64,000 nucleotides of DNA from an uncultured Microbacterium sp. (GCF_900078385.1 NZ_FLQR01000001.1:496001-560000); one strand, 5' to 3'. Positions 15,735 through 27,438 are shown, numbered from the stretch's first letter. The notes: generated by a model from the letters alone, not told the origin. Made by a program: numbers and translations.

Positions 15735-17156
15735 GTGACCGACCACGCTGCCGTGTCCGATTTCGTCGTCGTCTCCAATCGCCTCCCCGTCGATCGCACG
15801 GACGACCCCGACGAGCCGTGGCGGCGGTCGCCCGGCGGACTCGTGACGGCGCTCGCTCCGTTCATGCGCAGGACGGACGGCGCGTGGGTGGGCTGGCCCG
15901 GGCAGCCCGGCGTCGAGCTCGAGCCGTTCGAGACGGACGGGATGCAGCTCGTCCCCGTGACCCTCAGCGCCGAGGACGTCGAGCTGTATTACGAGGGTTT
16001 CTCCAACGACACCATCTGGCCGCTCTACCACGACGTCATCTCGCCGCCCCGGTACCGCCGGGAGTGGTGGCAGGCGTACGTGCGGGTCAACCGCCGCTTC
16101 GCCGAGGCGGCCGCGACCGCTGCGGCCGACGGCGGGACGGTCTGGGTGCACGACTACCAGCTGCAGCTCGTCCCGAAGCTCCTCCGGGAGCTGCGGCCCG
16201 ACCTCGTGATCGGCTACTTCCACCACATCCCGTTCCCGGCATACGGCCTCTACTCGCAGCTGCCCTGGCGGCGCCAGGTGCTCGAGGGGCTGCTCGGCGC
16301 CGACGTCATCGGGTTCCAGCGCGTCGCGGATGCGAGCAACTTCGCGCGGTCGGTGCGGCGTCAGCTGCGCTACGACACGAAGGCCACCGGCATCACCGTC
16401 CCGCGGGCCGGCGGGGGAGAGCGGCTCGCGCTCGCGAAGGCGTTCCCCATCTCCATCGACGTCGACGACTACGTCCAGCTCGCACACAGTCCCGCCGTCC
16501 AGGCGCGCGCCGCGGAGATCCGGGAGAGCCTCGGCAACCCGAAGAAGGTCCTGCTGGGCGTCGACCGCCTCGACTACACGAAGGGCATCGGGCACCGGCT
16601 GAAGGCCTTCGGCGAGCTGCTGGACGACGGCCGCCTCGAGGTGGAGGACGTCACGCTCATCCAGGTCGCGAGCCCCAGCCGGGAGCGCGTCGACGCCTAC
16701 ATGCAGCTGCGCGACGAGGTGGAGCTCGCCGTCGGGCGCATCAACGGCTCCGTCGACACCGTGGGGCACACCGCCATCCGGTACCTGCACCAGTCCTTCC
16801 CGCGGGAGGAGATGGTCGCCCTCTATCTCGTCGCCGACGTCATGCTCGTCACCGCCCTCCGCGACGGCATGAACCTCGTCGCGAAGGAATACGTCGCCAG
16901 CCGGATCGACAACCGCGGCGTCCTCGTCCTCAGCGAGTTCGCCGGCGCCGCCGACGAGCTCGGCAGCGCCCTCCGCATCAACCCGCACGACATCGACGCG
17001 CTCAAGGACGAGATCGTCCGCGCGATCGAGATGACGCCGGCCGAGCAGGGCCGGCGCATGCGGGCGCTGCGCAAGCGGGTGGCCGAGCACACCGTCGACG
17101 ACTGGTCGCGCGACTTCCTCGCGGCGCTGGATGCCGCGCGGCAGGCCCGCGCATGA
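15735..17156 (+). CDS. otsA: Trehalose-6-phosphate synthase
   Basis: This 473-residue GT20 glycosyltransferase makes trehalose 6-phosphate from a nucleoside-diphosphate glucose and glucose 6-phosphate. It shows SNRLPVD near the N-terminus, the glucose-6-phosphate and nucleotide-site motifs WVHDYQLQLVP and FHHIPFPA, GVDRLDYTKGI near residue 276, and LRDGMNLVAKEY. GTG at 15735 is preceded by GAGAGG. The stop overlaps otsB. It is complete and of normal length. Confidence 0.95.
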   Translation: MTDHAAVSDFVVVSNRLPVDRTDDPDEPWRRSPGGLVTALAPFMRRTDGAWVGWPGQPGVELEPFETDGMQLVPVTLSAEDVELYYEGFSNDTIWPLYHDVISPPRYRREWWQAYVRVNRRFAEAAATAAADGGTVWVHDYQLQLVPKLLRELRPDLVIGYFHHIPFPAYGLYSQLPWRRQVLEGLLGADVIGFQRVADASNFARSVRRQLRYDTKATGITVPRAGGGERLALAKAFPISIDVDDYVQLAHSPAVQARAAEIRESLGNPKKVLLGVDRLDYTKGIGHRLKAFGELLDDGRLEVEDVTLIQVASPSRERVDAYMQLRDEVELAVGRINGSVDTVGHTAIRYLHQSFPREEMVALYLVADVMLVTALRDGMNLVAKEYVASRIDNRGVLVLSEFAGAADELGSALRINPHDIDALKDEIVRAIEMTPAEQGRRMRALRKRVAEHTVDDWSRDFLAALDAARQARA

Positions 17157-17917
17157 CGCTCGACGCCGACCTGGCCGCGCTCGCGCGGACGGCCACCCTC
17201 CTCGTGGCGCTCGACTTCGACGGGACGCTCGCGCCGCTGCAGGACGAGCCGATGCGCTCCCGCATGCTCCCGGAGGCGCGGACGGCGCTGGACCGCCTGG
17301 CGGCGCTTCCGGAGACCGCGGTGGCACTCGTGTCGGGGCGGACGCTCGCGCACCTCGAGGAGATCTCCGAGCACAGCGCCGACTCGCGCATCCATCTCGC
17401 GGGCTCGCATGGCGCGGAGTTCTGGCACCCGGACGACCCGGGCGACGACTCGGCCCCGGAGGACACGACTCTCCGCGACGCGCTCACCCACCGCGCGGAG
17501 GGCATCGTCGAGCCCCTCGAGGGCGCGTGGATCGAACCGAAGATCTTCGGCTTCGGGCTGCACACGCGCCTGGCCGCCGACGCGGATGCCGTGGCCGCCA
17601 CCACGGCGATCGACGCGCTCGTCGCGGAGGAGGCGCCCACGTGGCGTCGTCGCGTCGGGCAGGACATCCTCGAGTTCGCCTCGCGGCAGGAGGGGAAGGA
17701 CTCGGCCGTCCGGGCGCTCCGGGACCGCGTGGGGGCGACCGCCGTCCTGTTCGCCGGCGACGACGTCACCGACGAGGACGCGCTGGCCGCGCTGGAGCCG
17801 CAGGACCTCGGAATCCGGGTCGGCGCGGGCGAGACCGCGGCACGGCAGCGGGTTCCGGATGCCGCCGCCCTGGCCGCCGCGCTGACGCGGCTCGCGGAGC
17901 TCCGCGGAGCGCGATGA
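17153..17917 (+). CDS. otsB: Trehalose-6-phosphate phosphatase
   Basis: This 254-residue HAD phosphatase has motif I LDFDGTLAPL near residue 20, motif II VALVSGRT, GSHGAEFW, and motif IV FAGDDVTDEDAL. It dephosphorylates trehalose 6-phosphate. The ATG at 17153 overlaps otsA (ATGA). Together the pair makes trehalose for osmotic and desiccation protection, which fits with the OpuC-type transporter elsewhere in the window. Confidence 0.95.
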   Translation: MTLDADLAALARTATLLVALDFDGTLAPLQDEPMRSRMLPEARTALDRLAALPETAVALVSGRTLAHLEEISEHSADSRIHLAGSHGAEFWHPDDPGDDSAPEDTTLRDALTHRAEGIVEPLEGAWIEPKIFGFGLHTRLAADADAVAATTAIDALVAEEAPTWRRRVGQDILEFASRQEGKDSAVRALRDRVGATAVLFAGDDVTDEDALAALEPQDLGIRVGAGETAARQRVPDAAALAAALTRLAELRGAR

Positions 17918-17934
17918 GCGGCCGCGCGCGGGAA

Positions 17935-17940
17935 TAGACT
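17935..17940 (+). promoter_or_regulatory. -10 element of a leaderless ilvD promoter
   Basis: TAGACT ends 6 nt before the ilvD ATG at 17947. With the usual spacing, transcription would start at or within a base of the A of ATG. No Shine-Dalgarno is present. No clear -35 is visible. Confidence 0.6.
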
Positions 17941-17946
17941 TCGAGA

Positions 17947-19653
17947 ATGTCCGCACCCGACGAATCCATCGACATCAAGCCCCGCAGTCGCGTCGTCACC
18001 GACGGCATCGAGGCCACCACGTCCCGCGGCATGCTGCGCGCGGTCGGCATGGGGGATGAGGACTGGGAGAAGCCCCAGATCGGCATCGCCTCGAGCTGGA
18101 ACGAGATCACTCCCTGCAACCTGAGCCTGGACCGCCTCGCGCAGGGGGCCAAGGAGGGTGTGCACGCCGGCGGCGGATACCCGCTGCAGTTCGGCACCAT
18201 CTCCGTCTCCGACGGCATCTCGATGGGCCATGAGGGCATGCACTTCTCACTCGTGAGCCGCGAGGTCATCGCCGACTCCGTCGAGACCGTCATGATGGCC
18301 GAGCGCCTCGACGGCAGCGTCCTGCTCGCCGGATGCGACAAGTCGATCCCCGGCATGCTGATGGCGTCCGCGCGCCTGGACCTCTCCAGCGTCTTCCTCT
18401 ACGCCGGCTCCATCGCGCCGGGCTGGGTGAAGCTCTCCGACGGCACGGAGAAGGACGTCACGATCATCGACTCGTTCGAGGCGGTCGGCGCGTGCCTGGC
18501 CGGCAAGATGAGCGAAGCCGACCTCAAGCGCATCGAGTGCGCGATCGCCCCGGGCGAGGGCGCCTGCGGCGGCATGTACACGGCCAACACGATGGCCTCG
18601 GTCGCCGAGGCGCTCGGACTGAGCCTCCCCGGTTCCGCCGCGCCGCCGTCCGCCGACCGCCGCCGCGACTACTTCGCGCACCGCTCCGGCGAGGCCGTCG
18701 TGAATCTGCTGCGCCAGGGGATCACGACCCGCGACATCCTCACGAAGGAGGCGTTCGAGAACGCGATCGCCCTCGCGATGGCGCTCGGCGGTTCGACGAA
18801 CGTCGTGCTGCACCTCCTCGCGATCGCCCGGGAGGCCGAGGTCGAGCTGAGCCTGCACGACTTCAACCGCATCGGCGACAAGGTCCCGCACGTGGCGGAC
18901 ATGAAGCCGTTCGGGAAGTACGTCATGAACGACGTCGACCGGCACGGCGGCATCCCCGTCATCATGAAGGCCATGCTCGACGAGGGTCTCCTGCACGGTG
19001 ACGCGCTCACCGTCACCGGCAAGACGCTCGCCGAGAACCTCGCCGACCTGAACCCGGACCCCATCGACGGCACGGTCATCCACACCTTCGATAACCCGAT
19101 CCACGCGACCGGCGGCATCACCGTCCTGCACGGCTCGCTCGCCCCCGAGGGCGCGGTGGTGAAGACCGCCGGCTTCGACGCCGCCGTCTTCGAGGGCCCC
19201 GCGCGCGTCTTCGAGCGCGAACGCGGTGCGATCGACGCCCTCGCCGCGGGGGAGATCGAGGCCGGGAGCGTCGTCGTCATCCGCTACGAGGGCCCGAAGG
19301 GCGGCCCCGGCATGCGCGAGATGCTCGCCATCACCGCCGCCATCAAGGGCGCGGGGCTCGGAAAAGATGTACTACTGTTGACGGACGGTCGATTCTCAGG
19401 CGGCACAACCGGACTGTGCATCGGCCACATAGCACCCGAAGCGGTGGACGCAGGTCCCATCGCCTTCGTGCGCGATGGTGATCTGATACGGGTCGATATC
19501 GCGGCTCGCACTCTCGACCTACTCGTCGACGACGCAGAGCTGAGCTCCCGCCGCTCCGGCTGGGAGCCCCTTCCCCCGCGCTATACCCGTGGCGTCTTGG
19601 CCAAATACTCGAAGCTCGTGCGCTCCGCTGCGGAGGGCGCGACCACCGGCTAG
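17947..19653 (+). CDS. ilvD: Dihydroxy-acid dehydratase
   Basis: This 568-residue enzyme catalyses the third common step of valine/isoleucine synthesis. Iron-sulfur ligands are visible in GCDKSIPGM and [14 protein letters not shown], and the C-terminal segment has [21 protein letters not shown]. The start is leaderless (see the -10 at 17935). It is oriented with ilvB-ilvN-ilvC, 41 bp upstream of ilvB. From codon 472 (position 19360) codon choice changes abruptly to forms almost absent elsewhere (AAA, GTA, CTA, TTG, TCA, ACA, ATA, GCA), although the protein sequence remains canonical. Confidence 0.95.
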   Translation: MSAPDESIDIKPRSRVVTDGIEATTSRGMLRAVGMGDEDWEKPQIGIASSWNEITPCNLSLDRLAQGAKEGVHAGGGYPLQFGTISVSDGISMGHEGMHFSLVSREVIADSVETVMMAERLDGSVLLAGCDKSIPGMLMASARLDLSSVFLYAGSIAPGWVKLSDGTEKDVTIIDSFEAVGACLAGKMSEADLKRIECAIAPGEGACGGMYTANTMASVAEALGLSLPGSAAPPSADRRRDYFAHRSGEAVVNLLRQGITTRDILTKEAFENAIALAMALGGSTNVVLHLLAIAREAEVELSLHDFNRIGDKVPHVADMKPFGKYVMNDVDRHGGIPVIMKAMLDEGLLHGDALTVTGKTLAENLADLNPDPIDGTVIHTFDNPIHATGGITVLHGSLAPEGAVVKTAGFDAAVFEGPARVFERERGAIDALAAGEIEAGSVVVIRYEGPKGGPGMREMLAITAAIKGAGLGKDVLLLTDGRFSGGTTGLCIGHIAPEAVDAGPIAFVRDGDLIRVDIAARTLDLLVDDAELSSRRSGWEPLPPRYTRGVLAKYSKLVRSAAEGATTG

Positions 19654-19694
19654 GCCTTCCCACACTCGCCCATCGATCACGAGGTCCCACACCC

Positions 19695-21494
19695 ATGTCA
19701 TCCGACACTGCGGCCGTGCCCCGGCCGCCCGCACGCAGTTCGTCCGCGCCCATCCTCACCGGGGCCCAGGCCGTCGTCCGCTCGCTCGAGCTCCTCGGGG
19801 TGACCGACGTGTTCGGGCTCCCGGGCGGCGCGATCCTGCCGGTCTACGACCCGCTCATGGATTCCACGGAGCTGCGGCACATCCTCGTCCGGCACGAGCA
19901 GGGCGCCGGACACGCCGCCGAGGGCTACGCCGCAGCATCCGGGCGGACGGGCGTCGCGATCGCGACGTCCGGCCCCGGCGCGACGAACCTCGTCACCGCG
20001 ATCGCGGACGCGTACATGGACTCCATGCCGATCGTCTGCATCACCGGCCAGGTGTTCTCGACCCTCATGGGCACCGACGCCTTCCAGGAGGCCGACATCG
20101 TCGGCATCACGATGCCGATCACGAAGCACTCGTTCCTCGTGAAGGATGCCTCGGAGATCCCCGGCGCGATCGCCGCGGCGTTCGAGATCGCCTCGACGGG
20201 TCGCCCCGGCCCCGTGCTCGTGGACGTCACGAAGGACGCGCAGCAGGCCCAGGTGCCCTTCATCTGGCCCCCGAAGATCGACCTCCCGGGCTACCGGCCG
20301 GTCGTGAAGGCCCACGGCAAGCAGATCCAGGCGGCGGCGACGCTCCTGGCCGCCGCGAAGAAGCCCGTCCTGTACGTCGGCGGCGGCGTCATCCGCTCCG
20401 GCGCGTCGGCGGAGCTGCTGCGCCTCGCGGAGTCGACCGGTGCCCCGGTCGTGACGACGCTCATGGCGCGCGGCGCCTTCCCCGACTCGCACCCGCAGCA
20501 CCTCGGCATGCCCGGCATGCACGGCACGGTCCCCGCCGTCCTCGCGCTGCAGGAGGCCGACCTCCTCATCGCGCTCGGCGCGCGGTTCGACGATCGGGTC
20601 ACCGGCAAGGCGGCCCTGTTCGCCCCCGATGCCCAGGTCGTGCACGTCGACATCGACCCCGCGGAGATCTCCAAGATCCGCACGGCCGACGTCCCGATCG
20701 TGGGAGACCTCCGAGAGGTCCTCGTCGACCTCGACGCCGCGTTCTCCGGCGCGACGGGGACAGCGAAGCCCGACATCGCGGAATGGTGGTCCTACCTCGA
20801 CGGGCTCCGTGACGAGTTCCCGCTCGGCTACAGCCAGCCCAGCGACGGCCTCATGTCGCCGCAGTACGTCATCCAGCGGATCGGCGAGCTGACCGGACCG
20901 GAGGGCATCTACGCCGCCGGCGTCGGGCAGCACCAGATGTGGGCGGCGCAGTTCATCAAGTACGAGCGCCCCAACGCGTGGCTCAACTCCGGGGGCGCCG
21001 GCACGATGGGCTACTCGGTGCCCGCCGCGATGGGCGCCAAGGTGGCCGAGCCCGACCGCGTCGTCTGGGCGATCGACGGCGACGGGTGCTTCCAGATGAC
21101 GAACCAGGAGCTCGCCACCTGCGTCATCAACCAGATCCCGATCAAGGTCGCGATCATCAACAACTCGTCGCTGGGCATGGTCCGGCAGTGGCAGACGCTG
21201 TTCTACGACGGCCGCTACTCCAACACCGACCTCAACACGGGTCACGACACCGTCCGCATTCCCGACTTCGTCAAGCTCGCCGAGGCCTACGGCTGCCTCG
21301 CGCTGCGCGTCGAGAAGGAAGGGGACGTGGATGCCGCGATCCGGACGGCGCTGGAGACGAACGACCGGCCGGTCGTCATCGACTTCGTCGTGAGCGCGGA
21401 TGCCATGGTGTGGCCGATGGTGCCGCAGGGCGTCAGCAACAGCTACGTCCAGTACGCGCGGGAGCACTCGCCCGCGTTCGACGAGGAGGCCTGA
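19695..21494 (+). CDS. ilvB: Acetolactate synthase large (catalytic) subunit
   Basis: This 599-residue ThDP enzyme condenses pyruvate with pyruvate or 2-oxobutyrate. The catalytic Glu lies in [16 protein letters not shown]. The FAD/quinone-fold middle domain follows. The ThDP motif is [14 protein letters not shown] through IINNSSLGM. Only 41 bp separate it from ilvD, and I find no leader peptide or attenuator there. The regulatory subunit follows 3 bp after the stop codon. Confidence 0.95.
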   Translation: MSSDTAAVPRPPARSSSAPILTGAQAVVRSLELLGVTDVFGLPGGAILPVYDPLMDSTELRHILVRHEQGAGHAAEGYAAASGRTGVAIATSGPGATNLVTAIADAYMDSMPIVCITGQVFSTLMGTDAFQEADIVGITMPITKHSFLVKDASEIPGAIAAAFEIASTGRPGPVLVDVTKDAQQAQVPFIWPPKIDLPGYRPVVKAHGKQIQAAATLLAAAKKPVLYVGGGVIRSGASAELLRLAESTGAPVVTTLMARGAFPDSHPQHLGMPGMHGTVPAVLALQEADLLIALGARFDDRVTGKAALFAPDAQVVHVDIDPAEISKIRTADVPIVGDLREVLVDLDAAFSGATGTAKPDIAEWWSYLDGLRDEFPLGYSQPSDGLMSPQYVIQRIGELTGPEGIYAAGVGQHQMWAAQFIKYERPNAWLNSGGAGTMGYSVPAAMGAKVAEPDRVVWAIDGDGCFQMTNQELATCVINQIPIKVAIINNSSLGMVRQWQTLFYDGRYSNTDLNTGHDTVRIPDFVKLAEAYGCLALRVEKEGDVDAAIRTALETNDRPVVIDFVVSADAMVWPMVPQGVSNSYVQYAREHSPAFDEEA

Positions 21495-21497
21495 GCG

Positions 21498-23068
<1,571 letters not shown>

Positions 23069-23113
23069 GTGACTCTCGGCCACCCGCCGAGGACGGCTTG
23101 AAACGAGCCACGG

Positions 23114-23142
23114 AGGCCCGATCCTGACCGAGGATCGGGCCT
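23114..23142. terminator. Bidirectional hairpin between ilvC and the convergent regulator gene
   Basis: AGGCCCGATCCT (23114-23125) and AGGATCGGGCCT (23131-23142) form a perfect 12-bp stem with loop GACCG. It lies between two convergent stop codons. There is no long T-tract. Confidence 0.75.
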
Positions 23143-23158
23143 TCGGCGTGTGCGGGGC

Positions 23159-26100
23159 TCAGTCCACGAGTGCGGCGCAGGTGTCGACCTTCGCCTCGTC
23201 CGGGAAATACGTGCTCCATTCCTCGGTGCTGAGCTCCCGCCCGGCGAGCGCGCACGCGGCGCGCGCCTGGGCCGCGGGGCGAAGCTCCCACGCGAGGATG
23301 CCGCCGGGCGTGTTGGTGTACAGGGTCTCTCCGTCGGGGGAGAGGAAGCCGCCCGGATAGTCGGCGTCCGCGTCACCACGGATGGCGTCGCCGAGTGCGA
23401 TGTCGAGCGTGAGGTCGTACAGCCGGAGGCGGTTGTCGAATCCGACGTTGAGCAGGGTCCGCCCGTCGAGGCTCTCCGTCAGGGCCTGGCTGGCCCCCTC
23501 GGCACGCGGGAGCGTCGACGTGGGCCGAAGCGTGTCGATGTCGACCCGCTGCGCCGTCTCGTTCGCGACCGCGATGATCTGGTCGTCCCCGGTGATGAGG
23601 GTGCGATCGCGCTGCGGCAGTCCGCGCACGAGGAGTTCGCCGTCGGCGAGACGGAACACGGCGGTCTCGGTGTCGCCCACCGCCTCATCGAACCAGTTGA
23701 CGGCGACGAGCGTCTCGTCGCGCGACGCGCTCACCGAGCCCACGAAATCGAAGTTGGCGCCGTCCATGCGAAGTGGTGCGCCCTCCGGTTCTCCGGTCGC
23801 CGGATCGAACGCGACGACCTGACTGTCGAAGACCACGAAGGCGAGCCTGCTCCACCCTCCGTCCAGCAGGGCGAAGTCATCCGGGAGAGCGGGGACGCGG
23901 TACGGATACGTCCGCCCGGTCGTGAGGTTCAGCAGCGAGAACCCCTCGCCCTCGGTGTACTGCTCCACCACCTCCTCGGAGAGCAGGGTCAGCCCATCGG
24001 CCTGGACGCCGGTCGAGGCTTTGTCGGCGAGGTCCCAGACCTGCATGGGCCCGCCGTCGACAGCCATGGTGAGGATCACACGACCGTCCGCGGACGGTGG
24101 GCTCAGAGCGTGGAGCCCGCGCGCGATGGTCTCGGCACCGACCCCGCTGCCGTCGGTGCGCCAGCGCAGCCAGAGCGTGCTCCGATCGGCGCTGAGCAGG
24201 ACCGTCCGCTCGTCCAGGAGGGTGACTCGAAGCGCCTCGGCGAGCTGCGTCGACAGCGCCGCGTCGACGGGGTAACCCGAGTCACGGTCGAGCGCTGTCG
24301 CCGTGCCCGTCGCCGAGCAGAACGGGTTGCCGTCTGGCAGCAGGAGCGCGAAACGGCACGCCTCCGAGGACCGCATGGGCCTCGTCCACAGCACCTCACC
24401 GCTCGCGACATCGACGCCGGCGGCGCCCTCCGCGCCGAACGAGAACAGCCGGCCGCGTCCGTCGGGAACGAGCACATTGGCGGCGGCGTCCAGCGGGAGC
24501 GGGATGACCCGGAGGAGATCGAGGGTGCGGCGGTCGTAGATGCGGATATCGGTATTCGTCCCGGCCGCGACGCGCTCCTCGTCGAGCACTGCGATGCCGT
24601 TGTAGATCCCCGGCTCTCCGGTGAAGTCGCCGAACGCCGCCGGGCTCGAGGACCGCACGTCGCCGGATCGTGCGTCGACGGCGATCACGTCCCCGGTGAT
24701 GGGGTGGACCAGATAAGCGACGGCACCGTCCTCGCCGGGGTCGATCGCGATGCTCGTGCGGTTCTTCATGAGCACGCTGTCCACGAGCTCGCTCCCCGAG
24801 GCCAGGTCGATGAAGCTCAGGTGGTTCCAGCAGCACGAACCGCGGTCGGACGGGTCCGCCAGCACGCCCGTCTGGACGATGCCCGTGCTTCCGTCGCGGC
24901 TGACAACGACATCGCGGTAGTTCGATCGCCAGCGGTCCACCGTCGGCAGGTCGACATCGAGCCCTCGCACGACCTCGCCGGTCGCGACGTCGACGATGTC
25001 GATGGTCGGGCCCGCCGCGCTGTCGTGCACGCGCAGCGCGGTGCCCGTCCCCGGAATCGCCGCCACGCCGTGCTGGTCGGCGTCCGGCGTCCGGTGGACC
25101 CCCAGGAGGCCCGCCGCCGAGGTGATCGTGCCGAGCAGCGCCGAGCGCACGCGAGCGTCGTCGGGCCAGCGCCGGAACGCTTCCGCCGCGAGCAGCGCAG
25201 CGGCCTCGCGGTCGTTCGCACGCAGCGCGAGCGAGGTCGCGACCGTCGCCTCGATCCGCGCGTTCTCGGCGGAGGCCTCCGACTCCTGCCCGCGGACGAC
25301 GGCGATGCCTCCCGCGACGAGGGCGGCGACCAGGAGCAGCCCGGCACCGGTGAGAGCGGCGCCGAGGATGCGGCGGCGTCGCGTCTCCCGCGCCGCATGC
25401 TCCCGCAGTGCACGCAGCTCGCGCTGCTCGTGCTCGACGGATGCCGTGAGCAGGTCGTCCTCGAGCCCGGTGAGGTCGGGGTGCGCGGCGTCGCGCCAGT
25501 CGAGCGCGCTGTGCAGCCGCGCGCCACGCAGCAGGTCGTCGTCCGGTCGGCCGGCGACCGCCCACGACGCGGCTGCCGACTCGACGGCGCGGAGCGTCCG
25601 CGCGCCCTCCGCATCCTCCTCCAGCCAGGCGTCCAGCCGTGGCCACGCCGTCGCCACGGCCTCGTGGGCCACGGTCGCCGTGTCGCCGTCCACGGCGACG
25701 AGCCTCGCCCCGGTGAGCTTCTCGAGCACCCGCCGTCGCGCCGGGTCGGCCAGCAGCGGCGCGGCGGGGACACGTCGTCGCAGCGTCGTGCCGTCGGTTC
25801 CGCGGTCCAGCAGCCGCATCATGAGCGAGCGGCAGACCTCTTGGTCCGCGGGGCTCAGCGCCCGGAACGCCTCCTCCGCGGACTGGGCGATGGCGCCGGG
25901 GATGCCGCCGGCGAGCCGGTAGCCCTCGACCGTGAGGGTCGACCCCTCACGCCGGTTCCAGGTTTCCTGCATCGCGTGCGAGAGGTGGGGGAGGGTCGAG
26001 GCGCGGTCGCCCGCGTCGCGCACGGCGAGCTCGACGAGTCCGGGCTCGACACGGAGTCCGGCGGCCTGCGCGGGCGCCTCCACGGCGCTGCGATACGCGG

Positions 26101-27325
26101 CGTCGGACAGCGGGCCCAGCAGATAGACCCCGCGACCGATGTCGTCGCCGACCGCGGGGAGCGCGCGGATCGCGTCCAGGGCGTCGGATCGGACGGTGAC
26201 GACGATGGCGCCGCCGCCGTCGAGGAACGTGCGGGCGAGGACGCCGAACTCCGCGACGTCCTGCGGTGAGGCGCTGTCGATCTCCTCCGCCTGGTCGATC
26301 GCGAGCACCTCGCATCGCTCGACCGCGCGCCGGACGGTCGTGAGCACGCCCCCACCGGGTCGGATGAGCTCGACCGTGCGCCCCCGCTGCCGGAGGCGCG
26401 GGAGGACCCCGGCGAGCAGGAGCGAGGATTTGCCGGTGCCGGACGCGCCCGCGATCGTGACGATCGAGCCTGGCAGGATGCGCTCGAGGACGTTGTCGGC
26501 GTCGGTCTCACGGCCGAAGAAGAACTCGGTGTCCTCGGGGCCGAAGGCCTGGAGTCCCGGATAGGGGCATCGTTCGTCGGCGGCCGGCGCGTGTGCGGGG
26601 GCATCGAGCTCCGGATCCCGCCGGAGGATCGCGAGCTCGAGACTCGCGAGCCGGGGACCCGGCTCGATGCCGAGTTCGTCGGCCAGGCGCTCGCGCGCGG
26701 ACCGCAGCAGCGCGAGGGCTTCCCCCTGCCGGTCGGCGCGGTAGTTCGCGAGAGCGAGGATCGACCAGCGGTCCTCGCGGAGCGGCTCCTCACGGAGGAG
26801 TCGCTCCGCGTCGGGGATGAGCGCGCGATGCTCGCCGGTGGCGAGCCGGGCGTCGAGCAGCTCCTCTTCGGCGCTCGCCCGGATCTCGATCAGCCGCAGC
26901 GCCTCGACGACGCCGGGCTCCCAGTCCGCGACGTCCTGCAGCGGTGCCCCGCGCCAGAAGCCGAGCGCGCGGCCGTACGCGTCCACCGCCCGGTCGTGCT
27001 CGCCGCGCAGTCGATGGCCGCGGGCCGCCGAGACCAGCCGTTCGAAGCGCACCGCGTCGATCGCATCGGGGTCGATGGCGAGCCGGTACTCGACGCCGAC
27101 GGTCTCGATGCTCTGCTTGCCCAAGCGCGAGCGGATGCGCGCGACGGAGTTGCGCACCTGCTGCTCCCACGTGCGCGGCGGGCTCTCGCCCCACCATGCG
27201 TCGGCGAGCTCGGCGGGATGGACCGTGTTCCCGGCGCGCACCACGAGTGCGGAGAGGAGCGTCCTCTCCCGCGGACTCAGCGGCTCGGTACCCGTGTCGA
27301 GGGGCCCCAGCACCTTCACGACCAT
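23159..27325 (-). CDS. Membrane-anchored SARP/BTAD-nSTAND regulator with repeat-rich C-terminal half
   Basis: This 1388-residue multidomain protein has, in order, an OmpR-type winged helix (residues 1-80, SPRERTLLSALVVRAG), a bacterial transcriptional activation domain (about 85-235, ending ADELGIEPGP), an nSTAND1-type NTPase (CPYPGLQAFGPEDTEFFFGR at 253-272, Walker A GASGTGKSS at 293-301, Walker B VLAIDQAEEI at 340-349), and a winged or helical arm to about 645. One membrane helix follows at 653-675 after a basic RETRRRR stretch. About 700 residues of WD40- or PQQ-like repeats (DxATGEVVRGL-type blades) come last. This topology puts the DNA-binding and NTPase parts inside and the propeller outside. 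It is divergent from a lipoprotein gene and faces a repeat array. Signal and targets are unknown. Confidence 0.85.
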   Translation of the reverse strand: MVVKVLGPLDTGTEPLSPRERTLLSALVVRAGNTVHPAELADAWWGESPPRTWEQQVRNSVARIRSRLGKQSIETVGVEYRLAIDPDAIDAVRFERLVSAARGHRLRGEHDRAVDAYGRALGFWRGAPLQDVADWEPGVVEALRLIEIRASAEEELLDARLATGEHRALIPDAERLLREEPLREDRWSILALANYRADRQGEALALLRSARERLADELGIEPGPRLASLELAILRRDPELDAPAHAPAADERCPYPGLQAFGPEDTEFFFGRETDADNVLERILPGSIVTIAGASGTGKSSLLLAGVLPRLRQRGRTVELIRPGGGVLTTVRRAVERCEVLAIDQAEEIDSASPQDVAEFGVLARTFLDGGGAIVVTVRSDALDAIRALPAVGDDIGRGVYLLGPLSDAAYRSAVEAPAQAAGLRVEPGLVELAVRDAGDRASTLPHLSHAMQETWNRREGSTLTVEGYRLAGGIPGAIAQSAEEAFRALSPADQEVCRSLMMRLLDRGTDGTTLRRRVPAAPLLADPARRRVLEKLTGARLVAVDGDTATVAHEAVATAWPRLDAWLEEDAEGARTLRAVESAAASWAVAGRPDDDLLRGARLHSALDWRDAAHPDLTGLEDDLLTASVEHEQRELRALREHAARETRRRRILGAALTGAGLLLVAALVAGGIAVVRGQESEASAENARIEATVATSLALRANDREAAALLAAEAFRRWPDDARVRSALLGTITSAAGLLGVHRTPDADQHGVAAIPGTGTALRVHDSAAGPTIDIVDVATGEVVRGLDVDLPTVDRWRSNYRDVVVSRDGSTGIVQTGVLADPSDRGSCCWNHLSFIDLASGSELVDSVLMKNRTSIAIDPGEDGAVAYLVHPITGDVIAVDARSGDVRSSSPAAFGDFTGEPGIYNGIAVLDEERVAAGTNTDIRIYDRRTLDLLRVIPLPLDAAANVLVPDGRGRLFSFGAEGAAGVDVASGEVLWTRPMRSSEACRFALLLPDGNPFCSATGTATALDRDSGYPVDAALSTQLAEALRVTLLDERTVLLSADRSTLWLRWRTDGSGVGAETIARGLHALSPPSADGRVILTMAVDGGPMQVWDLADKASTGVQADGLTLLSEEVVEQYTEGEGFSLLNLTTGRTYPYRVPALPDDFALLDGGWSRLAFVVFDSQVVAFDPATGEPEGAPLRMDGANFDFVGSVSASRDETLVAVNWFDEAVGDTETAVFRLADGELLVRGLPQRDRTLITGDDQIIAVANETAQRVDIDTLRPTSTLPRAEGASQALTESLDGRTLLNVGFDNRLRLYDLTLDIALGDAIRGDADADYPGGFLSPDGETLYTNTPGGILAWELRPAAQARAACALAGRELSTEEWSTYFPDEAKVDTCAALVD

Positions 27326-27375
27326 GTCCGAAGTGTCGCGCGGTGCGCTGCTCGGGTCAACGGGTGCCGCGGGGG

Positions 27376-27438
27376 CGGATATCGCCTGGATATCGGCGGA
27401 TGCCGACCCGGATATGGCCGGGGGACAGCGTGGATATC
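27376..27438 (+). repeat. GGATAT direct repeats of about 11-bp period, candidate SARP operator
   Basis: Heptamers (C/T)GGATAT occur at 27376, 27387, 27409 and 27431, with a degenerate CGGATGC at 27397. Steps are 11, 10, 12 and 22 bp, so all lie on nearly the same helix face. Heptameric direct repeats with 4-bp spacers are the known type of site for SARP-family winged helices. The array lies between the divergent SARP-like gene and a lipoprotein gene, 44 bp before the latter. Confidence 0.75.

Noticed and set aside
12414..17327. A 1637-codon open frame on the minus strand across the CoA-transferase, thiolase and otsAB genes
   Set aside because: It is antisense to six well-conserved genes, its composition is the Arg/Asp/Gly-rich pattern of a shadow frame in 70 percent GC DNA, and no domain is recognisable.
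19654..19694. An ilvB leader peptide or attenuator in the ilvD-ilvB gap
   Set aside because: The 41-bp gap holds no short ORF rich in branched-chain codons and no stable hairpin.
24396..25773. Long open frames in other phases within the SARP-nSTAND gene
   Set aside because: They are Arg-rich shadows. The gene on the minus strand explains the region with clear domains.
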